From Arabidopsis thaliana (taxonomy: Eukaryota > Streptophyta > Magnoliopsida > Brassicales > Brassicaceae): 64,000 nucleotides of DNA. This document shows, piece by piece, positions 1 to 12,194 of this stretch. The DNA lies in assembly GCF_000001735.4 (NCBI RefSeq), contig NC_003071.7, positions 1,933,001-1,997,000 on the forward strand. The letters are read 5' to 3'. Both the position numbers and the translations under genes were made by a program. Numbering within the stretch: the first letter of the stretch is position 1; every line of letters starts with the position of its first letter. A model generated the notes under the pieces. It was not told where the DNA came from. It saw only the letters and a program-made list of their open reading frames with translations, and made no database searches.

Positions 1-390
1 TTCGATAGTGAATTTTCTATGGCACTTCATGGATCTATCTATATCTGTTCAATTGTTATAAAACTCTAAGCAATGTCAAGCTCTTCAAGGGAAAACCTTC
101 TAGATGATTCCAAGTCTCTGCTTAATGTGCCAACTAGCCTCTACGTCACTACTTTGTGTCGTCTCCAATTCTCATCCTTCTTGACAAGACCAAACGTATC
201 ACTAATGTTGGAGAGATGACCAATGTTTGTTCATACATTTGTTTGTAATGAAGACATATAGCACAACACCATATAACATATGATCCATTCTATTAATTTT
301 GCTATTTTTACAGCCGAAGAAGAAGAGTATAAGAAACATGTTTAAGATTCAGCCTTACACAAGTGTAGCAGAAGCAAAAAAGAAAGGCTA
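1..390. other. Gene-free edge and 3' flank
   Basis: I see no coding signal here. The part nearest 390 is expected to be the 3' untranslated region of the minus-strand gene that ends at 391. The rest could belong to a neighbouring unit outside the window. Confidence 0.4.
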
Positions 391-1145
391 TCAACGAATG
401 GGAACTTTGATCCAACCATTGGCAAAAGCAATGGCTAAGATGACGAATGGCGTTGACATACCGAAGATGATAATGTAAGGAAGAGGCGTCTTCATCGGAT
501 TCTCTCCTTCTCTTTCTCCAACGCTTTGCCAATACCTATAAAGTTGTAATGCAAATCTCATCCATAACCATTTCGTCAGTCACAATATTGCATGTTTATG
601 AAAAATGTGCATGCAAGAGTTTAAGATTCTTTTGACTAACTTACAAAAACCAAATATTTTCGATCAAATTTATGGTTCGTGTATTGATACAATACTAACA
701 CAAACCACTAGTCTACATGTCATTGTCACATACCAAACAAAATCTAAATTCTGCAAAGGAGACTAAAATTACATTACCATCCAATGAGTTTCTGTTTATT
801 TTCTACAATCTCATGATGGAAAAAATTGAGAATTAAGATGAACTAACTGTTCTGGTTCTTCATCTTTGGTAATGAACTTCTTCTTATCTTTAGGCTTCAC
901 TTCTCCATCTCCTCCACCTTAAGCAAGAACCAAGGATTAACAGATTTTCATCTACAAATAAATAAAAGATCTAAGAGAGTACCTAACTTGGCGTGAAGCT
1001 TGAACTGTGGGAATCCTAATGGAGATGGTGGACAGAAGAATTGAGGCAAAGCAAGCAATGATGAATATGAAGAAGATGATGAGGTTATGGAATCATTAGT
1101 TCTGTGGCTAAACGAAGAAGAGGGAATGCAGAGTTTTGCTGCCAT
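391..1145 (-). CDS. Small plastid-type membrane protein, three exons
   Basis: Read on the minus strand as exons 1145-983, 917-848 and 535-391, joined by GT-AG introns of 65 and 312 nt. The phases match exactly and give 125 residues. The N-terminus is rich in serine and hydroxylated residues with few acidic ones, as in a chloroplast transit peptide. The middle is lysine-rich and charged (about residues 55-80). The C-terminus has one hydrophobic span (about residues 97-118, beginning YIIIFGMSTPF) and ends in a short basic tail, so it is probably a single-pass plastid membrane protein. The ATG at 1145 is chosen because the longer open frame starts only at a TTG. The function is unknown; position and sequence fit At2g05310 from memory. 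The open frame at 308-532 is simply exon 3 read beyond its splice acceptor. Confidence 0.85.
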
Positions 1146-2670
1146 TTCCAACAACTAAACGTTTTGTTTTTGTATATGATTTTTTTTGTATATATTAGTT
1201 GGAGATATATGTGGCATTTGTAGTGACATTTGGCAAACTTGTAGACTAAAACCTTATCCTCTTCTTACCTCTCTTTGTGTTCTGATTTTTTGTATTAGAC
1301 ACTCCATTTGCAGTGGAACATTTGAACTAAACCGAATCAATTTAATAAAAGAGAGAATGTGTAAACCAGGCCTTTTTAAAATAATATTGTAATTGCTGCA
1401 AAAACAAAAAAAGTTTAAGAATAATAATTTTGCAATTAATTTAATGGACTAGTTATACAAAAATTAATCAGCTTTTATATATTTTGCAATTATTTGAATC
1501 CATTACATTATGTATGTCAATTGGGCTGCTTGGACCCAATCTGAATTAGAATTTCAAAACCCACAAATCTTTCAGTCTTGCCCAACTCATTTTACTATCT
1601 TACAAATTCTTGTTGGCAAGAAATTAGTTTTGGAATGAAAATTATTTGTTTGAGCTTTAAAAGCCGGTCCAAAGACTCTAACTCGCTTGGGTTAGACCCA
1701 ATAAACCTTTTATTCTGAACGAGGTTTGATCCTACTTGACTGTTTCTGAATCTTATTTTGCGTATATGAAGTTCTCCTTGATATGCCTAAAATCCCTTCG
1801 AGGTTCATGTTTAAAGGTAAATATGTGAGTTATAAGACTCGTACTTTTGAACTTTTGATCTGATTTTTAAACCAATGATTAAATAACAATTTATTGTAAA
1901 ATATTTCAAATTATATGAAGTATAATTTAAGTTTAAAATCTAATTTGCAAAGGCAATTAAACACTATTAGTACAACATGTAATTATATAATAATAATAAT
2001 AATAATAAAAACATAAATTTTGATTGATTTTTGTTTGAGTGATTATTTTGGTTATGATTGGTAAAATACCCTCAAACCACATTTAAAACCATGAGATGCA
2101 AATGTTTTGTATTGTTAACTAAAGAAATCCTCTAAACTGTAGATTTGGAAGTCTATTTTAAAATCACTAGTTCATAAAACACTAGATTTCTTAAGATTTT
2201 TTTAGAATTCATGATGGTCATTTCAACACAAATCATTTTAAATGTTTGATTGAATACACTTCCCTCATTTTTGGAAGTAATGGATATGATTATTGCCAAA
2301 TAGAAACTATTAATGATCCAAAACATGATTTGTAAGATAAGGTTTTTCACATTAAATTTCTGATGATACACTTTATGCTATATTATATTTGAAGTTTAGA
2401 CTAAATACAAACACCTAAAGAGATTGTAAGTATGTGTGTAAATGAAGTAACGTATGAATGATTAAACCTTTAAATAGAAGTATCCTCTTAATCAAATAAA
2501 CGTCATGGAGGATGATGCAACATTCTAACGAACTATTCGCATAAAGTTTGATTACAAAATTTGTAATTAAAGCAAATAATATCGTTTTAAGAAAAAGAAA
2601 AAACACAGCAGTCAACAATTGGATGGCAGAATCGTAAATTAAGTAACAATTGATCGGTGACTAAAAAAAA
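1146..2670. other. Intergenic spacer with (TAA)n
   Basis: AT-rich spacer between divergent genes, so it should contain the promoters of both. A perfect trinucleotide (ATA/TAA) run lies at about 1987-2008. The short open frames here show no codon bias, domain or splice structure and I reject them. No transposon ends were recognised. Confidence 0.5.
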
Positions 2671-3015
2671 ATGCGAAACCAAAGTCACGTTAAGACTCGG
2701 CACTTTGCTGAGAGATTCTTCAACGACTCCAAAATTTTCTTCTCCTTCCCTGATAAAATCTCGTGTTTTTACGAGTACCCATTTCTTGATTCCTTCAGAA
2801 AACTGCTTTTTTTTGTTGATCTGGAAATTTGTATCGACGATCTGAAGTCAAAGGTCGAGTCTTTGTCTTTGTTGTTGATTTTGTTTCAATTCGTGTTGCA
2901 GCTGATTTGAATAGTGTAAAGGAAGCACCTTTTTTGCAGAGGCTAAGTGGGTTTTAGAGTCTTGGGTTGTTTGGTGTAGATTTTGAGATTTGGTTCAGTT
3001 TTAGTAACTGTGGTG
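2671..3015 (+). promoter_or_regulatory. GnT II 5' leader with possible uORF and intron
   Basis: The region is T-rich in leader style. An ATG at 2671 opens a 79-codon upstream reading frame ending at 2910. If the leader is transcribed unspliced from before 2671, this frame could lower translation of the main gene. A donor-like AAAG|GTCGAG near 2850 and an acceptor-like GTTGCAG near 2900 suggest a leader intron that would remove its end. The transcription start cannot be fixed by eye. Confidence 0.35.
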
Positions 3016-4308
3016 ATGGCAAATCTTTGGAAGAAGCAGAGATTGAGAGATACAGGTTTATGTCGTTTAGGGATTCTATTTGCTGTTACTTTGTCTATAG
3101 TTCTGATGTTGGTGTCTGTACCTAGAACTGCTTTGAATGGTTCTTCTATTGACGATGATTTGGATGGTTTAGATAAAGATTTGGAAGCTAAGCTTAATGC
3201 TTCATTGCTAAGTGTAGCTAGAGGTAATAGAATGTCTCTAAGGTTGCATAGAAGGAACCATTTTTCGCCTAGAAATACGGATCTGTTCCCGGATTTGGCA
3301 AAAGATCGTGTGGTTATCGTCTTGTATGTGCATAATCGGGCTCAGTATTTTCGAGTCACAGTGGAAAGTTTGTCGAAGGTTAAAGGTATAAGTGAGACAT
3401 TGTTGATTGTTAGTCATGATGGTTACTTTGAAGAGATGAATAGGATTGTGGAGAGTATTAAGTTTTGTCAAGTGAAACAGATTTTCTCGCCTTATTCGCC
3501 TCATATATATCGTACTAGCTTCCCGGGTGTGACCCTGAATGATTGTAAGAACAAGGGTGATGAGGCAAAGGGGCATTGTGAAGGTAATCCTGATCAGTAT
3601 GGGAATCATCGGTCTCCGAAGATTGTATCTTTGAAGCATCACTGGTGGTGGATGATGAACACTGTATGGGATGGGTTGGAAGAGACTAAAGGACATGAGG
3701 GGCATATCCTTTTCATTGAAGAAGATCATTTTCTGTTTCCTAATGCCTATCGTAACATACAGACTCTTACGAGGCTGAAACCCGCAAAGTGTCCTGACTG
3801 TTTTGCTGCTAATTTAGCACCGTCTGATGTGAAGTCAAGAGGAGAAGGGCTTGAAAGTTTGGTTGCAGAGAGAATGGGAAATGTTGGGTATTCTTTTAAT
3901 AGAAGTGTGTGGGAGAATATTCATCAGAAGGCAAGAGAGTTTTGTTTCTTTGATGATTACAACTGGGATATAACGATGTGGGCAACGGTTTTCCCGTCGT
4001 TTGGTTCCCCGGTGTACACATTGCGAGGGCCTAGGACTAGTGCGGTACACTTTGGAAAATGTGGGTTGCATCAAGGTAGAGGAGATGAGGGTGATTGCAT
4101 CGATAATGGGGTCGTAAACATAGAAGTTAAGGAAACAGATAAAGTTGTGAACATAAAAGAAGGATGGGGAGTTCGGGTGTATAAGCATCAAGCGGGTTAT
4201 AAAGCCGGTTTCGAAGGTTGGGGAGGTTGGGGCGATGATAGGGACCGACATTTATGTTTGGATTTTGCCACTATGTATCGTTACAGCAGTAGCAGTGCAT
4301 CTCCATGA
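3016..4308 (+). CDS. GNTII: Alpha-1,6-mannosyl-glycoprotein 2-beta-N-acetylglucosaminyltransferase (GnT II)
   Basis: Intronless gene of 430 codons. The enzyme adds the second GlcNAc, from UDP-GlcNAc to the alpha-1,6 mannose arm of N-glycans, in the Golgi, and completes the complex-type core. The start at 3016 (MANLWKK) is the first ATG of the frame; the longer frame begins at a TTG. The protein has a short basic cytosolic tail, one signal-anchor span (about residues 18-35), a stem, and a luminal GT16-type domain. Visible marks are a VVIVLYVHNRAQYF start of the nucleotide-binding fold, a tryptophan-rich HHWWWMMN stretch, and an acidic EEDH motif at residues 235-238 that fits the metal-binding position of the family. 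A conserved C-terminal part has several cysteines that could pair. The frame is full-length and uninterrupted. From memory this is At2g05320. Confidence 0.95.
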   Translation: MANLWKKQRLRDTGLCRLGILFAVTLSIVLMLVSVPRTALNGSSIDDDLDGLDKDLEAKLNASLLSVARGNRMSLRLHRRNHFSPRNTDLFPDLAKDRVVIVLYVHNRAQYFRVTVESLSKVKGISETLLIVSHDGYFEEMNRIVESIKFCQVKQIFSPYSPHIYRTSFPGVTLNDCKNKGDEAKGHCEGNPDQYGNHRSPKIVSLKHHWWWMMNTVWDGLEETKGHEGHILFIEEDHFLFPNAYRNIQTLTRLKPAKCPDCFAANLAPSDVKSRGEGLESLVAERMGNVGYSFNRSVWENIHQKAREFCFFDDYNWDITMWATVFPSFGSPVYTLRGPRTSAVHFGKCGLHQGRGDEGDCIDNGVVNIEVKETDKVVNIKEGWGVRVYKHQAGYKAGFEGWGGWGDDRDRHLCLDFATMYRYSSSSASP

Positions 4309-5617
4309 AACTTTAGAGACTTCCAAGTAAAGGTGGTAATATAATTGAGGGATTGCTTTCTTGTTATGTGCTTAGTGACTCAATTAGCTTGTTGTATTTT
4401 TGATTGTTATATCTTGTTTGTATCACCTGAAGTATTTCACTTTCTATACGAGCTTTTACCGCCTTTTTTACTTATTGAAAAATAGATTCAAAGTGATGAA
4501 ATCTTAAGGCAGTACAGGGATTTCAGATTTGGTATTAAGCTGGTCTGCAAAAGCTCTTTTTTTTTTTAGCCGGACGGTGATAGAAGGTCCAGTTGAAGGA
4601 ATTTAAATTCTCAGGTAAATTTGTGTATGTGCTTGGGTTTAGATGATAGGAGTTGGGCCCAAACTAAACCCACAAAGACCTTTTGCTATGACTCACACAA
4701 AAGTTGGCGTTTTTCTTTATTTTTAATTTTTCGTACTGCAAATGTTAAAACGGATTCTTTAACCAAAAAATTCGTGTCGAACCGCATCATATTACCTATG
4801 TAAACAATATTCGTTACAAATAACTTTTTTTTTTTGCATAATTAATATCGGTCGACGGAGAAAAAAAAAGTTGGCTTATGAGTGATTATGCTCCTAAACT
4901 CAACATTAGTTAGAGAATATAGATAAGCTGGTTCTGTATTTTGTTTCATTTGTAAATGTACTAGTGAGGGGAAATTTTGGAACGTTTCATAGATATTCAA
5001 CTTTACCATAGATCATTTTGAAATGTCTATAAACGAAATTAATCACCTTTTTTATACTTACTTATATTTTTCTTAACTATATTTTTTCTAATAATCAAAA
5101 TCGTTATAGGGGAAAATTCGTTGTATTGGCCTAGCTAGTTAAGAACATCGGTGGATGTTTTTCGAGTTTTTGGATATTTAAGTTGGTTAACACATTTCAC
5201 TCCAGTAAACGGACCAATTAGAAAAAGCCACATATGAGTCTTTTTCACTCCAAAAATTCCTAAGATTAAGGATGTCTATTAACAATATTGGCATTTTTTA
5301 TTTATTTTGAGCTTTTTTTTACGGACTCATACATTTAAAGCCCCTTAGAAAACCACCATTAGAGATGGTCTAAACGCTTTCTAGTCAAAGGGCACTGGTA
5401 CCCATAGTCTAATATCTTTAAGATGAACAATTTACTTGGGTTTACAATCGATATATTTTCTTATTTTTGCATGCATAGGAAAAGAGATGTAATAATATTA
5501 GACAAAGATAAATCTAAAACCCGATCATTTTAATACGAGACTTGGTAAGTTTTGGAAACAAAAACGATAAAAAATGGTTTATTAATTTGATACGACAAAA
5601 ACTACATTGTGATTCAT
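4309..5617. other. Intergenic, 3' ends of two convergent genes
   Basis: Contains the 3' untranslated region of the GnT II gene (TTGTATTTTTGATTG-type T-rich stretches around 4390) and AT-rich spacer. I see no coding region. The open frame at 4621-4803 lacks any recognisable domain. Confidence 0.5.
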
Positions 5618-6470
5618 CTAGCTGCGACGAGGATAGTCAAAACCACAACTACAACAGCTTGTACCAGTCTGATTATGATAGGTTATGAGACCACACCTAG
5701 AACAGCTTGTACTAGGAGTCCGAGTAAGAGAAGCCATCATTACCTCCACGGCAAGATTTGGGTAATTATCAACGAACAACTTGAACTCATCAAAGCTAGG
5801 AAACATAAGTTCATTTGTTTTAATATAACTAAGGGCTGCATCGTTGAGGACTTTGTCAAAAGGGATTTGTGCGAGCTCAAGAAGGTTAAGAGAATTCGTC
5901 GAATTCAGAGAAGATATAAGCTCAGATCTGCATAGCTCTCGTAGTCGGAGAATCTCGTATTTGTCAGCCGCACGATAGAGTGCCCGAGCATGTTGCTTCA
6001 CTTTCGAAGAAAGCATAGAACCATCACTATATAGAAACTCAACAAAAGCTTCTAGCTCTTCTTGTTTCATCTCTAAGAGAGTGATTGTTCCCACCTGCTT
6101 AGCCGAAGTCTTGAACTCGTCTGATTCTAGCATCTTCTTCAAAACCGCCGATCTTGATGCCTATTCAAATCCCAAACATACTTGTTGAGAGAATCATTAC
6201 AATAACCACACCAACCCAACAAAAAAAAACTTCACATAAAAGGAACACTCACTAAACATTAACATTTCTAAATTTAATTGATTCTTGAATAAGATGATGA
6301 TATCAATAAAGAGAAGATGAAAAAAGAAGAGACCAGAATAACTTTTTGGGCAGAGATAATTGAACCATCATCACTATCCACTGCCTTGAGCCGTACGTCA
6401 ACTTGCCAATTTTCTGCCAAGATCTTCGCAAGTCCCCAGAGAAATGGTCTTGGTTGGTTTGTGTTGCCAT
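5618..6470 (-). pseudogene. BTB/POZ-domain gene with exon-1 frameshift
   Basis: Two minus-strand exons are evident: 6470-6334 and 6160-5618, with a GT-AG intron. Exon 2 encodes the second half of a BTB/POZ fold (FKKM-like helix, FVEFLYSD, AADKYEI, LRELCRSEL) and a BACK-like helical tail, ending in a cysteine-rich C-terminus with CxxC and CC-x-C patterns. Exon 1 starts MATQTNQDHFSG, but about 40 bases in, at a GGGG run, the BTB frame jumps by one base. After the jump it reads LAKILAENWQVDVRLKAVD, which fits the family. Exon 1 is 137 nt; 138 would keep the phase 0 junction, so one base appears missing. No ATG lies in the downstream frame before the break. BTB proteins usually act as CUL3 ubiquitin-ligase adaptors. 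It could be a sequencing error, an allele or a true pseudogene; probably At2g05330. Confidence 0.75.
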
Positions 6471-7157
6471 ATCAATAATGTAACGTATATTTGAGGTTGT
6501 AAAGGATGGTGGATTATATAGAGAAGATAATGACAATTGAAAACGGTCAAAATAACTTTTTACTTTTCCTATCTGCTTCCAATTTTCAAGACTTTGGAAA
6601 TGACTTTTTATATTTCCCATCTGCGTCCAATTTTCAAGATTTGGAAATGGATAAGACCTATCAAATATATATTAGTTTTTTTTTCTGGAATATTTGGCAA
6701 AAAACCTTGGTCTTTCAAAGTATTTATCCAAAATACCATTGGCGAATCGGATTAAAATTGAAATTGGGTCACAAAATTTCTGAAATCTTCAATTGATATG
6801 CACACCAACAATTACCATTTATCTCGCTTTCTCTAACTAAATTTGTTTTTGGGTACAATTTTTATAGATAATGAAATAAAGTATGACTATTTACTGCTAA
6901 TGTAACAAACTAGATATTGACCTGCGGTACACTGCTGCTTGATTATTTTCGTTTTGAATTAATTTAATGTTTCAATTCAATATCATCTATATTTAAATAA
7001 TGATCTTAGATATTCAATTTATCAAAACTCATTGTTTATATCTATTTACACTTAGTGATTATATTAGTATGTTTCTATATGGTTTTGTATAGTTCCGGAA
7101 GCATATATATTATACGCATCTATATACAAAGTGTGTATCTCCTAATTTTATACGTAT

Positions 7158-7190
7158 CTAGAATGTGACCCGTGGTACACCAAGGGTTAA
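7158..7190 (-). mobile_element. Candidate Helitron 3' end
   Basis: On the minus strand a hairpin-forming segment (CCCTTGGTGTACCACGGG) is followed seven bases later by CTAG. This is the 3' architecture of Helitrons: a short hairpin then CTRR. The base beyond CTAG on the minus strand is A, not the T usual at Helitron targets, which weakens the call. Confidence 0.4.
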
Positions 7191-7482
7191 GTTTTTTGTT
7201 TATTTTAAATTTTTACAAAATGAAGAATTTGTTGTGTACAATGTCTATTGTTGTTTGTGTTGATTAATAATTTTTGATAAAGTTGTGTACGGTTTTTATT
7301 AAGTCATAAGTTTATGATATTAGTAAGTCTAATATTATTTTATCTTCTAGTATATGTCCCGTATACCCTATGTTTTATTCACAAATTTTTGTATTTTAAA
7401 TTATATAATTTAAAATTTCTATATTTTTTAATTTTACCCTTAGAACATAGGTAATTTAATAATTTTTTATTACAATTATATA

Positions 7483-7559
7483 TTTAGATGTGTTAAAGAA
7501 GATTAACATTTAGAGGTGTGAAAGAAGATTAACATTTAGAGGTGTGAAAGAAGATTAAC
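7483..7559. repeat. Three tandem copies of a 26-bp unit
   Basis: Copies at 7483-7508, 7509-7534 and 7535-7559 share TTTAGAGGTGTGAAAGAAG. The second and third are the same over their length; the first differs at two positions. Origin unknown. Confidence 0.85.
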
Positions 7560-8963
7560 TCTTATTTTGATATACTATAGTGTTGTTTTTTAAAAGACAA
7601 ACAAAAAATCTCTCTCATCCAAACTCATCTCACCATATAAATCTGTCTCACATATAAACTCGTCCCATGGTAACTAAAACTTATTTCTTTTTTTCTTTTA
7701 TTTTTAATAATATTTTTATTTAAAATATTCTGAGTTAGTTTAAAATTTTCAATCTAATGTTAATTAGTCGTAAAGTTTCCGTGATTATGTATTCTAATGT
7801 TATTTTGTATTTTATATGGTTTTCTTGAATTAGATTTGTTTTATATTAACATTATTATTTCTTAAATTTCTTTGCATCATTTTATTTATTAATTAATAAC
7901 AAATACTCGAAAAAGTTATCTAACTGATGAATTGGAAACTAATTCTCTCCTATCCAAATTGGAAACCAAAATTCTCCTTCAGTTTGAAGAACATGATCTG
8001 ATTATAATCGGTTCTACATGTCAATAGCTTCCGCTAATGGTCCAAGTTGAATATACTTTTGGGTCAATCGATGTGTAAGTGATTTTGATTCTTTGTTGAT
8101 GTTTGTAAATATAGTTTCATTTTAAATATGAATCGTAACCCCATGGATATATTTAAACCGATTGACCATTCCGATTCTAAAACTAATTTATTTCCAGTAT
8201 TTTTAATACAGAAAAGAAACTTATAATTTTAATTGTAGTAGGTTGTTCTTTATAGAACAAAGATGATTGTTTTGCAAAACAATTTGTCTAATCTTTAGAT
8301 GATTGTACATAGATGAATATATTCAAGCTTTGGGAATTCATTCCCTGAAGTACTGTTATCAACAAAAAGAAGATAAGAAGGACCGTTCAACGACAGAAGG
8401 ACAGTTGATATGAGGCCTGCTTCCAATGCTGGCTTCAAAGTAATCACAAAGCTTATTCATTCTACATTCTGATTTCAATCTACTGTTATACGTTGCACTC
8501 GTTGTAAAAACGCTATTTTTTTTTAATCTAATTTAATATTATTATTTTTTTTAAAAAAGAAGAAGATAAGAGTTCATTATCTAATTTAATACAAAAATAT
8601 ATATTCACCTTAATATAGATATTATAACTAACAATTGTTTTATTTCATAGCTGAATAACAGGTTTAATGCTAAAGAACATATCTCAAAGTCACTTATGTA
8701 TCGTCTCCATCTTAAAGTCACTTCTGTATCATCTCCTTACACCAATCAAAGGTTAGTTATAATGTAAATCTTTTTAGGCAGATGGTTCAAATACTTATGA
8801 GTCTGATGATGAATCATGCCACCGTATGAATAAAATAAATCAGAGAAATCTATATTAACATCATGATTACAATAAGTTAAACACAATAAGATAAATCAAA
8901 AAGGAAAACGATTTATACTAAAACAGAGTGTCAGATAATTACATGTGCAACAACTTCCCAATA

Positions 8964-9053
8964 CTAACTATAGTGTTTCACCAGTTGTGTTGGTATTGTG
9001 GCGCCACGAATGATGTATTTTTCACCTGCACTCGCCAAGCCGTCTTGCACGGC
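8964..9053 (-). pseudogene. Orphan coding-like last exon
   Basis: On the minus strand, a good acceptor (TTCTCATCAG) at 9054 is followed by exactly 30 codons ending in TAG at 8964. They include LASAGEKYIIRGATIPTQLV and end KHYS. The composition is protein-like and richer in GC than the surroundings. No upstream exon was recognised, so it is probably a relic or captured fragment. I do not recognise the family. Confidence 0.3.
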
Positions 9054-9556
9054 CTGATGAGAACATGTTAGTACAGTTGGCCAAATGAATTACGAAAATG
9101 GGCTATGTTGAAATTGTTTTCATGGGCTTTTGAAAGCGAGACTAGACTTGATCTTGCAAGTTCTCCTTATTAATATTTATATAAGAAAGGTTGTTGTAAT
9201 TCTTGTAGTTTTGGTTGAAGATCTTCAATTGATTGTCATTTTTTTTTCTCTAATTAGAGAGATATATTAGTATATATAGATAGATTTATTTCCCTAAGAT
9301 TTTAAGATGTCCCTAATTAGTTCAAAGGAAATAAATAAAAAGCAATTTAAATAGTAAATAATCTAATTCATATATAGAGATAGCCATTAAGCTTTGTTAT
9401 CTCATTGTTTTCCATTTGCCCCCACACATCTCCTGTTTTTCGTTTTTGGTCTGAATTAATATAAATTTCTATTGTTTGTTTATGTTGATATAAAAACTAT
9501 AATCATTACAAGACTAAAGAAAACACAAAAGCTTTTGTAAAATTTTATTATCAATC

Positions 9557-10042
9557 ATGAGATTTGCTAGTTTGTTTGTGGTTTATTGTACTTTCATGTT
9601 CCTCGACATAAGCCATGTCAAATGTGGTAAGCAATATAATGATATCGATTGTTACAACTATTTTCTTCTTTCTTGATAAAATTTACATCGCAAGCATCGT
9701 TGTGGTAAAATAAAAATGCTAATCTTCTTTCATCATTAGTTTATTAATCTAAGACGTATTATCAATATATAGTTTTGACAATCTTTGTGGTTGATATAAA
9801 TCATAGAGGTGGAACCGGTGCCATATTGTAAAGTTATCACATGGTACGATGTTAAATGTGGTGCTGATGGAAACAAGACGTGCGTAGACCACCTTATCAA
9901 AGGGCATATATATGACGTTCCTGTTTGTGATTGTAGTGAGTTGACGACATCAGGAATTCTCTGCACATGTCAACACCGTTTTCCTTGTAAAGAGCCACCT
10001 CCGTTACATCGTATTTCCATCAGAAAACAAATCCGGGGATAA
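9557..10042 (+). CDS. SCRL15: Secreted SCR-like cysteine-rich peptide
   Basis: Two exons, 9557-9626 and 9807-10042, with a GTAAGC donor and a TCATAG acceptor, give 101 residues. Exon 1 encodes a signal peptide (MRFASLFVVYCTFMFLDIS). The intron follows the signal-peptide end in phase 1, as is typical of plant secreted cysteine-rich peptides. The mature part has eight cysteines in the order C-C-C-CxC-CxC-C, which can form four disulfides, and a basic tail. SCR-like peptides are relatives of the S-locus pollen ligand; most have no assigned receptor. Cysteine spacing and position fit SCRL15 (At2g05335) from memory, but an LCR/defensin-like label cannot be excluded by eye. It stands alone in AT-rich DNA and is too short to reconstruct from single open frames. 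Confidence 0.75.
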
Positions 10043-10499
10043 ACTAGAAGATTGTAAAATTTAATAAAATGAAAACTAATATTACATGCTGTGGTTTCGG
10101 GCTTGGAAGGATTATGGGCTTCGGCCCAGAACCTCCTGATATTTAAAAAAAATAAAAAAAAAAATAAAAAAATAAAATGAAAACATTTTTAATACTTCAT
10201 GTGACTACAAAATTTGTTAGTAGTAAAATAATCGGATGATCTTAAAAATAAATATATATATTATTCTTCAAATTTCTTAAGCATGACACTCACGGCTTTT
10301 TCCAACTCGTGGTTTTTGTCTACGTTGTTCACATGATCTACCCTTAAACATAGTATCCTCTAATGCCAAGTTAGGTTGATAGACCACTTGTAAATGATAA
10401 ATACATACATGCAAGACACCCAAATCATCGAAGTTTGGTCATAGTGAAGGAATGGTCATTGGTGATACATCTCTTCTGTTTCTCAAACCATTCGGTTAT
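10043..10499. other. SCRL 3' flank
   Basis: AT-rich, with an A-rich run near 10147-10180. No gene seen. Confidence 0.4.
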
Positions 10500-10905
10500 G
10501 TTTCTTCTTAACCCTAATGGTCGGTTCGGTTTGGTTCAAAACCAAACCAAACTGATAACCAATATGGTTATTTAATTAATTAATAAATTATATTAATAAT
10601 ATTGTAAATAACTAAATATGTAATTCTTTTCATAGTTTAATTATTCAATTTAAACTTACAACTTGAATTCATTGGTTACTTTAAATTATTATTAAATTCA
10701 AAGTTCAAACCACAATGAACGAAAGAATTTTGTTTTGTCACATTAATTGATTTTTTTGAACCGAACTAAAACTGAACCGAATTAAACTTAAACTGAACCA
10801 AACACATACCAAACCAAACTAACTTCGGTTGAATTTGGTTAGAGTTCTATGAGATCCAAATAAACCGAACCGAACCAAACCCCAACCGAATCCGAAGTTA
10901 AAACA
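10500..10905. repeat. GGTTCGGTTTGGTT-type imperfect inverted repeat
   Basis: GGTTCGGTTTGGTT and its complement AACCAAACCGAACC recur many times. The forward version dominates the left edge (10512-10535) and the complementary version the right edge (10750-10895), so the segment can fold back on itself. This pattern is common in degenerate DNA transposons of Brassicaceae, but no target duplication was found and no family is assigned. Confidence 0.5.
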
Positions 10906-12194
10906 AAAAAATGCCCACTCCTTAAATGACACGACTGTAGCGACCCTAAACCTTACTAGAAAGAAGTCCGGCTAGGTTCGTACAGGTGACGAGTACTTCG
11001 TACGAGCATATCGGGTTTAAGCACAAAACTAGCGCCCCAACCTGCCAATACTTAGCATTGTCCCTTCCAATATCGATATCCGGCTTGTCATCCCTTTTAC
11101 CGACAAAGAAAGTTATGCGGTTCAAACAGACTCTTATATCATCAACCATCCCTACTTTATGAAAACCATTTTATATGTAGTAGAAATTTTATACAAACAG
11201 ATACCAATCAAACATAAAAGGTTCCCGAAGATCCCATTTCACAAATACATAATACACAATAGTATCCTTTACACTTCTACCCAACCAATCTACACCAAAA
11301 ACCTATTGTCCCAACGAAACCTTTATGGCTTATCCCTCTAAGGTTACCTGCAACAAAAAGTGTCATCATGAATACGAGATACTCAACGAGTTTGGCTCCT
11401 AATATCGAAAATAAAACACCCAAAGCCCCAACAATAAAACGTTAGATAAGGCAAACAAGAAATAACAAGCAACAAGCAATCAATCAATAAACAACATGCG
11501 ATAACAACGAGTAAAATCAGAGATGCAAAGGTTATGCAATATTAATGATGCATGCATGGGTAAATGATAACAACAACAAACCTGATGGCCATGTGAATGA
11601 TCCTTCCCATCGAAACAAGTGAACAATCCGCCTACAGCCACAAAGTGTATAAGCGATGTACCACATTTGCCTTCTACGACGGAGATCCCAGTTACATCGT
11701 CATGCAACACTCAGCCTCTTGGGAGCGACCCAGTCTCTCTGAGACCAATGAAAACAGGAAAGCGCACTCGAACACAACAAACTATATATGCAAAGCAACT
11801 AAGCTCGACGAAGCGTACTTAAAGCATCAAGCATACTTTACATGAACTATAACTCCATATCAGTTCTACGATCAACAACAACAAAGCACACAACCAACAA
11901 ACAAGCACACAAGCAAGAAAAATCATGTGCCACCTTACATGCTTCTGAACTCACTGTGATTTAACGAAACGGATGTGTGATGTGATGACTTAGCGGAATC
12001 TCAACTTCAGATCTGAAACTCTCGATCTTGATCATGGAAACTTCTTCTTCTTCTGTAAAATCTCTCACAGACTTGTTCACGGAAACTACTTATTTCTCCA
12101 GAATTTTGTAGACTCCCTCCACCGTCGGCTTTAAGAACGAGCAGCACTTCTCCGAAGATTTTAGAGAGCTCTTTCACAAGTGGCGGGGAACTTA

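Larger units (their letters stand above)
6471..8960. other. Long AT-rich gene-free stretch with Helitron-end relics
   Basis: No gene is supported. Three CTAG motifs each followed by a GC-richer palindrome (at 6910, 7158 and, more weakly, 7347) look like minus-strand Helitron 3' ends in varied states of decay. The motif after 7158 (GACCCGTGGTACACCAAGGG) is the clearest hairpin. The matching 5' ends were not found, so no whole element is called. Confidence 0.4.

Noticed and set aside
3238-4251. Long minus-strand open frames of 163 and 138 codons
   Set aside because: They are antisense shadows of the GnT II gene, which has a full domain match on the plus strand.
5609-5935. Plus-strand open frame of 108 codons
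   Set aside because: Antisense to BTB exon 2, with no domain or splice signals of its own.
10500-10905. CRISPR-like or satellite array
   Set aside because: The repeated GGTTCGG words are irregularly spaced and inverted, and this is a plant nuclear genome.
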